Positions 52,495-61,964 of a DNA stretch of 64,000 nt are shown one piece after another. The position numbers were made by a program, and so were the translations under genes. A model generated the notes under the pieces. The model ran no database searches, had not been told where the DNA came from, and saw only the letters and a program-made list of their open reading frames with translations. The DNA is from Microbacterium sp. zg-B96 (GTDB taxonomy: Bacteria; Actinomycetota; Actinomycetes; Actinomycetales; Microbacteriaceae): positions 558,001-622,000 of the forward strand of contig NZ_CP126738.1 in assembly GCF_030246865.1 (NCBI RefSeq). The letters are read 5' to 3'. Position 1 is the stretch's first letter. Every line of letters starts with the position of its first letter.

Positions 52495-53510
52495 TTGGCG
52501 TCCTCTTCTCGATCGGTCGGATGCTCGAGCTCGGCCTCGATGACCTCGCTCAGCTCGTGCGCGGTCTCCACGAGCGCGAGGGCCTCGGTCGTGAGCGTGC
52601 CTTCGTGGCGCCCCGTCACGACGCCCAGGTCCACATCCTGGTGCGCACCGAGGTAGGCGTCGATCACCGCAGGCTCCCGCATGACCACATCGGGCGGGCC
52701 CTCGGCGACGATCTTGCCCTCGGCCATCACGATCACCCAATCGGCGATGTGACGCACCATGTGCATGTCGTGCTCCACGAACAGCACGGTCATCCCGAGG
52801 TCCTTGAGATCGAGGATGTGCTCGAGGAGCGACTCGGTGAGGGCCGGATTGACCCCGGCCATCGGCTCGTCGAGCATGACCAGCGATGGGTCGCTCATGA
52901 GGGCACGCGCCATCTCGAGCAGTTTGCGCTGACCACCGGACAGCCCGGCGGCGTAGTCGTCCTCTTTCGTGTCGAGCTTGAACTGCTTGAGCAGCCCGCG
53001 CGCCTTCTCCTCGATGCGCGACTCCTGCTTGCGCCAGATGAAGGGGAGGAGCCCCGCCCACAGTCGCTCGCCGGTCTGCTGCGGGGCGCCCAGTTTCATG
53101 TTCTCGAGCACCGTGAGCAGGGCCAGGGCCTTGGTCAGCTGGAATGTGCGCACCTGACCCATCCGCGCCGCTTTGAACGCGGGGATGCCGGCAAGCGCGG
53201 TGCCGTCGAACGACCAGGTTCCCTCGTTGGGCTTGTCGAAGCCGGTGAGCAGGTTGAACAGCGTGGTCTTGCCGGCACCGTTCGGGCCGATCAGCGCCGT
53301 GATCGCGTTGCGGGGGATCTCCACGTGCTCGACATCCACTGCTGTGAGCCCGCCGAACACGCGCCGGACGTTGTCGGCGATGAGGATCGGGTCCTTCTTC
53401 GCCACTCCCGGCTTCATCTCGCCCACGTGCAGACCCGTGGTCTTGGGGCGCTGCACCAGTGGTGTCACCTCACCGGGCAGTGCATCGTCGTGCTGCGTGT
53501 CACCGGACAA
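52491..53510 (-). CDS. livG: Branched-chain amino acid ABC transporter ATP-binding protein LivG
   Basis: ABC ATPase of 339 aa, longer than usual LivG (about 255) because of about 35 N-terminal and 50 C-terminal extra residues. Walker A LIGPNGAGKTTLFNLLTG, FQLTKALALLTVLENMKLG, signature GLSGGQRKLLEMARALMSDP, Walker B LVMLDEPMAGVNP, and EHDMHMVRHIADWVIVM. The start is a TTG at 53510 supported by AAGGAG seven bases upstream; it overlaps the livM stop by 11 bp. Confidence 0.9.
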   Translation of the reverse strand: MSGDTQHDDALPGEVTPLVQRPKTTGLHVGEMKPGVAKKDPILIADNVRRVFGGLTAVDVEHVEIPRNAITALIGPNGAGKTTLFNLLTGFDKPNEGTWSFDGTALAGIPAFKAARMGQVRTFQLTKALALLTVLENMKLGAPQQTGERLWAGLLPFIWRKQESRIEEKARGLLKQFKLDTKEDDYAAGLSGGQRKLLEMARALMSDPSLVMLDEPMAGVNPALTESLLEHILDLKDLGMTVLFVEHDMHMVRHIADWVIVMAEGKIVAEGPPDVVMREPAVIDAYLGAHQDVDLGVVTGRHEGTLTTEALALVETAHELSEVIEAELEHPTDREEDAK

Positions 53511-54483
53511 AGGTCAACTCCTTCTTGTTTCCGAGGAGCCCCTGCGGTCGGAAGATCACCAGGAGCATCAGCACGACGCCCACCAGGACGAAGACCAGCA
53601 TCTGCGACTGCTCGCCCGACAGGAACGGCAGCCAGCCGATCTCCACGAGTGCGGGCAGGAGGTTCGACAGGAAGGCTCGGACCATCCAGAACAGCACGGC
53701 GCCCAGGACGGGGCCGAACACCGTGGCCGCGCCACCGAGCAGCAGCGCCGTCCAGATGTAGAACGTCTGCGATGTCACATACACGTTCGGGTTCACGTTG
53801 GAACCCATCGCCGTGATGATGCCGCCGGCTGCGATGATGATGCCGCCGATGATGAGGGCCTGCATCTTGAACGAGAAGACGTTCTTGCCCAGCGCGCGCA
53901 CCGCATCCTCGTCCTCGCGGATGCCCTTGATCACGCGGCCCCAGGGGCTGCGCATCAGCAGCCAGACGGTGAGGACGGCGACGGCGACGGTGACCAGCCC
54001 GATGATGATGACCCACCACTGGTCGGAGGTGTACGTCCACGGGCCGAAGCCATAGGTACCAGGCGGCAGCGGGTTGTTGGCCCCCCGGAATCCGCGCTGA
54101 TAGTTGAACAGCCCGTCTGCGGACCCGGTGACGTTGCGCCAGGCGGAGGTGAGGAACAGCAGCCGCAGGACCTCGGCCGCGGCGATGGTCACGATGGCGA
54201 GGTAGTCGCCCCGCAGCCGCAGCGTCGGCACGCCCAGCACGACGGCGAACAGGGTCGCGGCGATCAGTCCGATCACGGCCGCCACACCCCAGGGCAGGCC
54301 GAACGTGAGGATCGAGATCGCGAAGCCGTACGCGCCGATGGCCATGAACCCGGCGACACCCATGTTGAGCAGTCCCGCGAATCCGAAGTGCACCGACAGT
54401 CCGATGGCCGCCAGGGCGTAGCCGAGCGTCGCGGGGGCGAGGACCTGCCCGAGCGTGTTGGAGAGAATCTGCATGAAGTCCAT
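53500..54483 (-). CDS. livM: Branched-chain amino acid ABC transporter permease LivM
   Basis: Permease of 327 aa with eight to nine membrane segments. AAIGLSVHFGFAGLLNMGVAGFMAIGAYGFAI is the LivM N-terminal signature, GVPTLRLRGDYLAIVTIAAAEVLRLLF is the cytoplasmic EAA-like contact region, and GRVIKGIREDEDAVRALGKNVFSFKM is typical. Six bases separate it from livH. Ends VIFRPQGLLGNKKE. Confidence 0.93.
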   Translation of the reverse strand: MDFMQILSNTLGQVLAPATLGYALAAIGLSVHFGFAGLLNMGVAGFMAIGAYGFAISILTFGLPWGVAAVIGLIAATLFAVVLGVPTLRLRGDYLAIVTIAAAEVLRLLFLTSAWRNVTGSADGLFNYQRGFRGANNPLPPGTYGFGPWTYTSDQWWVIIIGLVTVAVAVLTVWLLMRSPWGRVIKGIREDEDAVRALGKNVFSFKMQALIIGGIIIAAGGIITAMGSNVNPNVYVTSQTFYIWTALLLGGAATVFGPVLGAVLFWMVRAFLSNLLPALVEIGWLPFLSGEQSQMLVFVLVGVVLMLLVIFRPQGLLGNKKELTFVR

Positions 54484-54489
54484 GGCGCG

Positions 54490-55839
54490 CTACCCGATTC
54501 GCTCTCGACGCCCGAGGATCCCCTGCGGGCGGAACAGCAGGATGACGATCAGCACCACGAGGGCACCGACGTACTTGAGGTCGGAGGGGATCCACAGGGT
54601 CGACACCTCCACGAGAAGGCCCACGATGATCGCTCCGATCAACGCGCCCCACGCCGTGCCGAGTCCGCCGAGGGTGACCGCGGCGAAGATCAGCAGCAGG
54701 ATGGACGTTCCCATGTCCCATTTGATGCCGGGGCGGAAGTACGCCCACAGGATGCCGGAGAGGCCGGCGAGCCCGGCGGCGACCACCCAGACCACGCGCA
54801 CCACGGCATCCACGTCGATACCGCTCGCGGCCGCCAGTGACGGGTTGTCGGAGACGGCGCGGGTGGCGCGGCCGATGCGCGTACGCATCAGCCACCAGCC
54901 GAACGCGGCGATCACGACGATCGAGATGGCCATGCTGATGACATCGGTCCAGGTCAGTCGGATCGGGCCGAGCCCGGGGATGGTGCCTGTTGAGCCGCCT
55001 GGCAGCTGCTGCGTCCCGCCGCCGATGATCATCTGGTAGATGTACCGCAGCGCCAGTGACAGTCCGATCGAGACGATCATCAGCTGCACAGTTCCCACGC
55101 CTTTTCGGCGCAGTGGTCGCCAGAGGCCGGCATCCATCCCCAGTCCGAAGAGGGCGGAGACGACGATCGCCACCGGGATCGCCAGCCAGATCGACCATCC
55201 GAAGCTCGCCGAGAACAGCAGCGCCGCCAGGGCGCCGAAGGTGACCATCTCGCCGTGGGCGAAGTTCGACAGGCCCGTCGTGCCGAACACGAGCGAGAGC
55301 CCGATCGCGGCCAGCGCCAGCATGAGACCGAAGTTCAGGCCGTTGACGGTGCGCGAGATCAGCTGATCGAGGAAGCTCGTGGTGGTTCGTTCGGCTGCAC
55401 CCAGCGTGAAGTTCGCGGTGACGCTGCTGCCACCGCCGAACTGCACCTCGCGGGTGAACTCGAACCCCTCCGGCGCCTCGACGGCGTCAGGGAGGCTGCT
55501 CTCGACGAGCTCGACCTCCCAGGTGCCTTCCTTCGTGGGGATGCCGATGCGGACGTTGCCGTTCTCACCGGTTTCCCCCTCGGTTTCGAAGCCTTCGCCG
55601 CTGACCAGGACCGTCGCCCCTGCTACCGCGTCGCCGGTGGTCTTGACGTTGACGATCACCGTGAACGGCAGGTCCTGCGGTTCCTCGTCGGAGCCGGGGG
55701 AAGCGGAAGGCGTGGGGTCGGGGGTGGAGGCCGATGCCGCCGGGACGACGCTGAAGATCATCAGCGTCGCCATCAGTGCACCCAGCGCGAGCACGAGCCA
55801 CCCGAGTGGTCGTTTCGCGGGAGAAGTGGTGGAACTCAC
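54490..55839 (-). CDS. livH: LivH-type permease with added extracytoplasmic domain
   Basis: Protein of 449 aa. Residues about 150-449 are a normal LivH permease (NGLNFGLMLALAAIGLSLVFGTTGLSNFAHGEMVTFGALAALL, TRAVSDNPSLAAASGIDVDAVVRVVWVVAAGLAGL). Before it stands a signal-peptide-like helix (LGWLVLALGALMATLMIFSVVPAASA, about 12-37), a Pro/Ser linker and a beta-sandwich resembling carboxypeptidase-regulatory/Ig-like domains (VIVNVKTTGDAVAGATVLVSGEGFETEGETGENGNVRIGIPTKEGTWEVEL). That domain would face outside, near the substrate-binding lipoprotein. GTG 55839 has GGAGG upstream. Confidence 0.87.
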   Translation of the reverse strand: MSSTTSPAKRPLGWLVLALGALMATLMIFSVVPAASASTPDPTPSASPGSDEEPQDLPFTVIVNVKTTGDAVAGATVLVSGEGFETEGETGENGNVRIGIPTKEGTWEVELVESSLPDAVEAPEGFEFTREVQFGGGSSVTANFTLGAAERTTTSFLDQLISRTVNGLNFGLMLALAAIGLSLVFGTTGLSNFAHGEMVTFGALAALLFSASFGWSIWLAIPVAIVVSALFGLGMDAGLWRPLRRKGVGTVQLMIVSIGLSLALRYIYQMIIGGGTQQLPGGSTGTIPGLGPIRLTWTDVISMAISIVVIAAFGWWLMRTRIGRATRAVSDNPSLAAASGIDVDAVVRVVWVVAAGLAGLSGILWAYFRPGIKWDMGTSILLLIFAAVTLGGLGTAWGALIGAIIVGLLVEVSTLWIPSDLKYVGALVVLIVILLFRPQGILGRRERIG

Positions 55840-56046
55840 AGAACCTCCAGTTCGGCACCTGCGCCGATGAACGGGTCGCATCGGCAGCGATTGCGACTTT
55901 ACGAGCGTAATATGTCGCCGATGTTTCACGGAGCCGCGATCTGTCAGCCGTGATGCGACCGTGACCGACGGGCGAGCGGCGCCACCCGCATGCCCGCGTA
56001 GGTCCGCGTGTCCGCGCGTGGGAATGAACCACACAGGTGGGGCGCT

Positions 56047-56052
56047 TAGGAT
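56047..56052 (+). promoter_or_regulatory. guaB -10 box (TAGGAT)
   Basis: TAGGAT with TGAACC-like -35 about 17 bases upstream, 39 bp before ATG 56092. The leader contains GTAGGAG. The 252-bp gap 55840-56091 otherwise holds only the divergent livH upstream region. Confidence 0.5.
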
Positions 56053-56076
56053 TCCAAGAGATCGTCCGTCGAGTAG

Positions 56077-57597
<1,521 letters not shown>

Positions 57598-57600
57598 CGC

Positions 57601-57680
57601 GCTCGCGAGTGAGTATTCGTGCTCGCGAGTGAGTATTCGCGGGCGTGAGTGAGTATTCGCGCTGTCGAGTGAGTATTCGC
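57601..57680 (+). repeat. Four tandem 20-bp repeats (GAGTGAGTATTCG core)
   Basis: Four units of exactly 20 bp start at 57601, 57621, 57641 and 57661; each holds GAGTGAGTATTCG at the same place. They begin three bases after the guaB stop. The same core occurs inverted, twice, with the same 20-bp period at 59281-59313. Confidence 0.9.
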
Positions 57681-57712
57681 GGGCGTGACCCCGCACGACC
57701 CTCGTGGGGCAC

Positions 57713-57877
57713 TCAGCCGAACAAGCCGAAGCCGTGCCTGGCGGCGAGTTCGTCGCGCTCGCGGCGCATCATCGCGAGCGGGTCCTCCCGGCGGACGTGC
57801 CCACGCGGTTCCTCGGCGTCGGCCCCGTCGATCGCGGTCGCGGACGGACGACGGCGTCTGGGTGATTTCTGGTACAT
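57713..57877 (-). CDS. Possible small basic protein
   Basis: Open frame of 54 aa from ATG 57877. It starts MYQKSPRRRRPSATAID and ends REDPLAMMRRERDELAARHGFGLFG, an ordinary-looking amphipathic helix followed by a short hydrophobic end, which is more protein-like than other frames here. No ribosome site is clear. It is divergent from the pseudogene at 57934. Not recognised as a family; could be spurious. Confidence 0.35.
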   Translation of the reverse strand: MYQKSPRRRRPSATAIDGADAEEPRGHVRREDPLAMMRRERDELAARHGFGLFG

Positions 57878-57933
57878 GCTGACAGCGTCGCGGGGACATC
57901 CGACACTCGCATCCATTCACGCCAGCCGACCTG

Positions 57934-58615
57934 TTGCGGGTCCGGTTCGTGGTGTCGCCGTGGTGGGAGACGGTCGCCGCGGTCGGCGCCCTGGCGCGGG
58001 AGACGCCCCTGCACCGTGCCTGGGCGCGGGACACCCGTCAGGCGATGCGTGCGGATGCGGCATCCGCTGCGCATTGGGACCGACTGCGCGCCTTCATCCT
58101 GCGATCGAGTTTCATCGCCGATGCGCTTACCCCGGCGGGGCAGCGAGACGACGGTGGCCGAGTCGCGCGCGGGTCGCGGCGCAGGACGTCGAGGTGTGGG
58201 CGGGGGACCTCGTCACTCTGCGCGAGCGGGCGGAGCGGCCCGTCTCGATCGGGATCCTGGACCGCTTCGAGGCTGATCCGATGACCGGTGTGCGACGGAT
58301 CCTCGACGCCCTGGAGTGGTTCTGGGAGACCGCGCTGCACGCGCACTGGGACCGCATTCAAGCCCTGCAGGTAGCCGACATCGAGCATCCGCTGGCCACG
58401 ACGCACGTGGCGGCCCACCTCGCGGTGGCGCCTGCGACGGCGAGCGAGCATCTCCGCATCCTGACCGGTTCGGGTCTGCTGCGCTCGTTCCGCCGCGGCG
58501 GGAGGTCTACTACCAGCGCACCGCACTGGGCGAGAATGTCGCAATGCCCACTCCCTCAGCCGGCGCTGAGCGGGCCTTACCGGGCGAGGAGCAGGCCGCT
58601 AGCCTGAGCGCGTGA
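57934..58615 (+). pseudogene. Frameshifted ArsR/DUF5937-type regulator
   Basis: Remains of a winged-helix regulator spread over three frames. From TTG 57934 to about 58140, RVRFVVSPWWETVAAVGAL and HRAWARDTRQ give the DUF5937 N-terminus. From about 58150 to 58505 another frame carries LRERAERPVSIGILDRFEADP, LEWFWETALHAHWDRIQALQVADIE and the ArsR helix-turn-helix HPLATTHVAAHLAVAPATASEHLRIL. From about 58505 to 58615 a third frame gives VYYQRTALGENVAM and a stop. The helix-turn-helix follows DIE almost directly, while the family normally has a long segment there, so an internal deletion is likely too. Raw-read error at both shifts is the alternative. Confidence 0.75.
58600..58605 (+). promoter_or_regulatory. 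TAGCCT -10 box (leaderless TMEM175-like gene)
   Basis: TAGCCT ends six bases before GTG 58612, inside the tail of the pseudogene. Confidence 0.55.
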
Positions 58616-59283
58616 TCCGGACGCGGCGCTCCACCAGCTTGTCCACGCGGCGGCTCGAGGCATTCACCGACGGGGTATTCGCGATCGCCGCGACGCTGCT
58701 CGTGCTCGACCTCACCGACCACTCGCTCGGCACCGTCGACTCCGACGCACAGATGTGGGCGGCGCTGGGCGACATGTCGCTGCTGTTCTTCAACTTCGGG
58801 CTCAGTTTCGTGCTGCTCTGCCTGCTCTGGCGCGTGCACGTGCAGCAGTTCGAGTACGTCGAACGGGTGGATGCCGTCGCGATCTGGCTCAACAACGCGC
58901 GGCTGCTGTTCATCGCCTTCGTGCCGTTCGCGACCAACCTCACCACCGAGTACTCCGACTTCGTCGCCGGTCGCATGGCCATGCCGGTGAGTTTCTTCCT
59001 CGCGATCCTGTGCAGCTGGATCCAGTGGCAGTGGATGGCCCGGCACGCCGAGGTGATGCTGCCGAAGCTGACGCCGACGGATGCCGCAGCCTTCGGCGGT
59101 GGCTCCCTCAGCGCCCTGCTCATCAGTGCAGCGGTGGTCGTGCTGTCGCCATGGACCGGATCGTGGGCGTTTCTGCTCTTCCTCCTCGACGGTGTGCTCA
59201 GCCGCGTGCTGCGCGGCAGCGGTGGTCGGAATGCGGATGCCGGGTCTCGCGACGGCGCGGACCGGGGGCGTTCGACCGGGTGA
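58612..59283 (+). CDS. TMEM175/DUF1211-family potassium channel-like protein
   Basis: Membrane protein of 223 aa with six helices. RLEAFTDGVFAIAATLLVLDL is the pore-helix signature of the TMEM175 family, which normally reads FSDGVFAIA; here Ser is Thr. WRVHVQQFEYVERVDAVAIWLNNARLLFIAFVPFATNL is the second conserved part. Bacterial members form tetrameric potassium channels; this is family knowledge. The C-terminal 25 residues are polar and Gly/Arg-rich. The stop overlaps the downstream inverted repeats. Confidence 0.84.
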   Translation: MIRTRRSTSLSTRRLEAFTDGVFAIAATLLVLDLTDHSLGTVDSDAQMWAALGDMSLLFFNFGLSFVLLCLLWRVHVQQFEYVERVDAVAIWLNNARLLFIAFVPFATNLTTEYSDFVAGRMAMPVSFFLAILCSWIQWQWMARHAEVMLPKLTPTDAAAFGGGSLSALLISAAVVVLSPWTGSWAFLLFLLDGVLSRVLRGSGGRNADAGSRDGADRGRSTG

Positions 59284-59313
59284 ATACTCACTCGAGCCCG
59301 CGAATACTCACTC
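59281..59313 (-). repeat. Two inverted copies of the 20-bp-period repeat
   Basis: GAATACTCACTC occurs at 59282-59293 and 59302-59313, exactly 20 bp apart, the reverse complement of the core at 57601-57680. The 18 bases 59296-59313 are perfectly complementary to the second upstream unit. Confidence 0.88.
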
Positions 59314-59352
59314 GGGGGCTGGACGGCGTGGGCGGGGAGGGAAGCCCGCGGG

Positions 59353-59358
59353 TAGGCT
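59353..59358 (+). promoter_or_regulatory. TAGGCT -10 box of guaB3 (leaderless)
   Basis: TAGGCT ends six bases before GTG 59365. Confidence 0.55.
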
Positions 59359-59364
59359 GGGCTG

Positions 59365-60489
59365 GTGAGCATGGAGATCGAGATCGGCCGCGCCAAGCGC
59401 GCTCGCCGCGCCTACGCGTTCGACGACATCGCGGTCGTGCCCTCGCGGCGCACCCGCAACCCTGAGGACGTTTCGACGGCCTGGGCGATCGACGCATTCC
59501 AGTTCGACATCCCGGTGCTCGCCGCACCCATGGACTCGGTCGTCAGCCCGCAGACGGCCATCACGCTGGGCAAGCTCGGCGGCCTGGGCGTGCTGGACCT
59601 CGAGGGCCTGTGGACCCGCTACGACGACCCCGACCCGCTGCTGGCCGAGATCGCCACGCTCCCCGACGCCGAGGCGACCCGCCGCATGCAGGAGCTGTAC
59701 TCCGAGCCGATCAAGCCCGAGCTGGTGCGTGAGCGCCTCGCCGAGATCCGCGCCGCCGGTGTCACCGTCGCCGGCGCCCTGACCCCGCAGCGCACCCAGC
59801 AGCTGTACGAGACCGTCGTGGCCGCGGGCGTTGACCTCTTCGTCATCCGCGGCACCACCGTCTCGGCCGAGCACGTCTCCAGCGTCGAGGCCCCGCTGAA
59901 CCTCAAGAAGTTCATCTACGACCTCGACGTCCCCGTCATCGTCGGCGGAGCATCCACCTACACCGCGTCGCTGCACCTCATGCGCACCGGCGCCGCCGGC
60001 GTGCTGGTCGGCTTCGGTGGGGGAGCGGCCTCCACTACGCGCGGCACCCTCGGCATCCACGCCCCCATGGCCACCGCCGTCGCCGACGTCGCCGGCGCAC
60101 GCCGCGACTACCTCGACGAATCGGGCGGGCGCTATGTGCACGTCATCGCCGACGGGGGCGTCGGCACCTCGGGCGACATCGTCAAGGCACTCGCGATGGG
60201 AGCGGATGCCGTGATGCTGGGCGTCGCCCTCGCCCGTGCCACCGATGCGCCCGGCCGTGGCTACCACTGGGGCCCGGAGGCCCACCACCCCAAGCTTCCC
60301 CGGGGCAGCCGTATCCACGTCGAGCAGAAGATCAACCTCGAATCCGTGCTCTACGGTCCGGCTCCCGTCGCCGACGGCACCGCCAACCTCATCGGCGCAC
60401 TGAAGAAGTCCATGGCGACCACCGGCTACTCGGACCTCAAGGAGTTCCAGCGCGTCGAGGTCGTCGTCGCGCCGTACTCCGCCGGATGA
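59365..60489 (+). CDS. GuaB3 family IMP dehydrogenase-related protein
   Basis: TIM-barrel protein of 374 aa without CBS domains, the actinobacterial GuaB3 type. MEIEIGRAKRARRAYAFDDIAVVPSRRTRNPEDV is the family N-terminus and IDAFQFDIPVLAAPMDSVVSP the conserved first barrel part. At the place of the IMPDH catalytic loop it reads GFGGGAASTTRGTLGIHAPM, with Ser where Cys is expected. HVIADGGVGTSGDIVKALAMGADAVMLG is the phosphate site. Some GuaB3 proteins have been reported to have GMP reductase activity; whether that holds without the Cys is open. Overlaps the SURF1 gene by ATGA. Confidence 0.92.
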   Translation: MSMEIEIGRAKRARRAYAFDDIAVVPSRRTRNPEDVSTAWAIDAFQFDIPVLAAPMDSVVSPQTAITLGKLGGLGVLDLEGLWTRYDDPDPLLAEIATLPDAEATRRMQELYSEPIKPELVRERLAEIRAAGVTVAGALTPQRTQQLYETVVAAGVDLFVIRGTTVSAEHVSSVEAPLNLKKFIYDLDVPVIVGGASTYTASLHLMRTGAAGVLVGFGGGAASTTRGTLGIHAPMATAVADVAGARRDYLDESGGRYVHVIADGGVGTSGDIVKALAMGADAVMLGVALARATDAPGRGYHWGPEAHHPKLPRGSRIHVEQKINLESVLYGPAPVADGTANLIGALKKSMATTGYSDLKEFQRVEVVVAPYSAG

Positions 60490-61358
60490 CCGAGAACGCC
60501 CCACAGGCGGCGGGGGACGTGGCATCGGCCGCCGCCCCCGAGGTCTTCCCGCCCACCCTGCGCGAGGTGCTGCTGCGCCCGTGGTGGCTCGGCATGCTCG
60601 GCGTCGCACTGGTGATCGCCGGGGTGTTCGCGTGGCTCGGGCAGTGGCAGCTGGGCAGCGCGATCGACACCGACCCGCCGCCGGCCGGCATGAACGAGCA
60701 GGTGCGCCCGCTGGCCGAGGTCACGGAGCCGGGTCAGTACCTGCCGGAGCCTCTGGTCGGTCAGATGGTCGAGGCGTCCGGCCGCTGGATCGCCGGGGAC
60801 TTCATCCCGGTGGCATCCCGCTTCAACGAAGGCGTCGAGGGGTACTGGGTCACCGGTCAGCTGCGGCTGGACGCGGACACGACCGGGTCCGAGCAACCCA
60901 CATCGCTGGCGGTGGCCGTTGGCTGGGCGCCGACGCGCGAAGCCGCGGACGCCGCGATCGAGGCGCTCGAGGCCGAGGTCGCGCAGGACCCGGATGCCAC
61001 GGTGCACGTCACCGGCCGGCTGATCTCCGACGAGGGCCCCGGCGTGCCGCCCGCGGGCGCCGACCCGCAGACCATGACGCGCATGTCCCCGGCTGCGCTG
61101 CTCTCGCACTGGCACGACATCGAGGGGCTGGACGTGCACCGCGCCTACCTCACCTCGAGCGAGCCGTTCGGCGGGCTGACCGGCATCCACTCGCCTGCCC
61201 CGGAAGAGGGCTCGACGGTCAACTGGCTCAACATCTTCTACGCGGCCGAGTGGGTCGTCTTCGCCGGGTTCGCGTTCTACATGTGGTACCGCCTGGCTCG
61301 CGACGCCTGGGAGAAAGAGGTCGAGTCTCTCGAGGAGTCCGCCCCTCCCGCACCGTGA
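60486..61358 (+). CDS. SURF1 family cytochrome oxidase assembly protein
   Basis: Membrane protein of 290 aa with the SURF1 layout: one helix near the N-terminus (WWLGMLGVALVIAGVFAWLGQWQL, about 35-58), a large outer domain and a C-terminal helix (NIFYAAEWVVFAGFAFYMWYRLA, about 245-268). VTEPGQYLPEPLVGQMVEASGRWIAGDFIPV and VGWAPTREAADAAIEALEAE are typical. It assists assembly of aa3-type cytochrome c oxidase. ATG 60486 overlaps the guaB3 stop. A strong hairpin follows. Confidence 0.9.
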   Translation: MTENAPQAAGDVASAAAPEVFPPTLREVLLRPWWLGMLGVALVIAGVFAWLGQWQLGSAIDTDPPPAGMNEQVRPLAEVTEPGQYLPEPLVGQMVEASGRWIAGDFIPVASRFNEGVEGYWVTGQLRLDADTTGSEQPTSLAVAVGWAPTREAADAAIEALEAEVAQDPDATVHVTGRLISDEGPGVPPAGADPQTMTRMSPAALLSHWHDIEGLDVHRAYLTSSEPFGGLTGIHSPAPEEGSTVNWLNIFYAAEWVVFAGFAFYMWYRLARDAWEKEVESLEESAPPAP

Positions 61359-61366
61359 AACGACAG

Positions 61367-61411
61367 CTGGTCGCCGAGACGATGGGAACTTCCCAGGGTC
61401 TCGGCGACCAG
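61367..61411 (+). terminator. Terminator after SURF1
   Basis: CTGGTCGCCGAGAC/GTCTCGGCGACCAG, 14-bp perfect stem, with an inner GGGA/TCCC pairing in the loop, eight bases after the stop. Confidence 0.8.
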
Positions 61412-61468
61412 GTGTGGTCTCAGCGTCTGGCGGGTCGCGGCACGCGGCGGGCACTCAAGCCGCGCCGG

Positions 61469-61474
61469 TAGGAT
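61469..61474 (+). promoter_or_regulatory. TAGGAT -10 box (leaderless DUF3817 gene)
   Basis: TAGGAT ends seven bases before ATG 61482. The in-frame ATG at 61473 lies inside the box and so would not be transcribed; this decides the start. Confidence 0.6.
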
Positions 61475-61481
61475 GGAGGCC

Positions 61482-61964
61482 ATGCCGGCACCCAAACTCG
61501 CCTCTTTCCCGGCGATCCGTGGGGCCCTGCGGTTCTACCAGATCGCCTCGGTCATCACCGGCGTCGGCCTGCTGCTGCTGTGCGCCGAGATGATCCTCAA
61601 GTACACGCCGCTGGCGGTCGAGGTGTTCCTGGGTGGATCCGGTGGCCTGCTGTGGCTCGCGCCCGTCGTTCCCGGTCCCGAAGGGGAGCTGCTGTCCACC
61701 GGCGACGGCGTGAACCTGTCGCTGGGGATCCTCATCGTCCACGGCTGGTTCTACGTCGTGTACCTGTTCGCGTGCTTCCGCATCTGGAGCCTCATGCGGT
61801 GGCCGTTCTGGCGCTTCCTGCTGCTGGCATGCGGCGGCATCGTGCCGCTGCTGTCCTTCTTCATGGAGACCCGCGTCGCCCGCGATGTGCGGGCCTACCT
61901 CGCCCAGCGCGAGGCCGACGCTGCGGCATCCGACCCCATCCCCGCCACGGAAGGCACCCGTTGA
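61482..61964 (+). CDS. DUF3817 integral membrane protein
   Basis: Membrane protein of 160 aa with three to four helices. [25 protein letters not shown] is the DUF3817 N-terminal helix, then [54 protein letters not shown], the most conserved part of the family. ATG 61482 is supported by the position of the -10 box. The stop overlaps the guaA TTG start. Function unknown; it commonly neighbours guaA in actinobacteria. Confidence 0.85.
   Translation: MPAPKLASFPAIRGALRFYQIASVITGVGLLLLCAEMILKYTPLAVEVFLGGSGGLLWLAPVVPGPEGELLSTGDGVNLSLGILIVHGWFYVVYLFACFRIWSLMRWPFWRFLLLACGGIVPLLSFFMETRVARDVRAYLAQREADAAASDPIPATEGTR

Noticed and set aside
57601..57680. CRISPR array
   Set aside because: The 20-bp period leaves no room for repeat plus unique spacer, the units are nearly identical throughout, and no cas gene is present.
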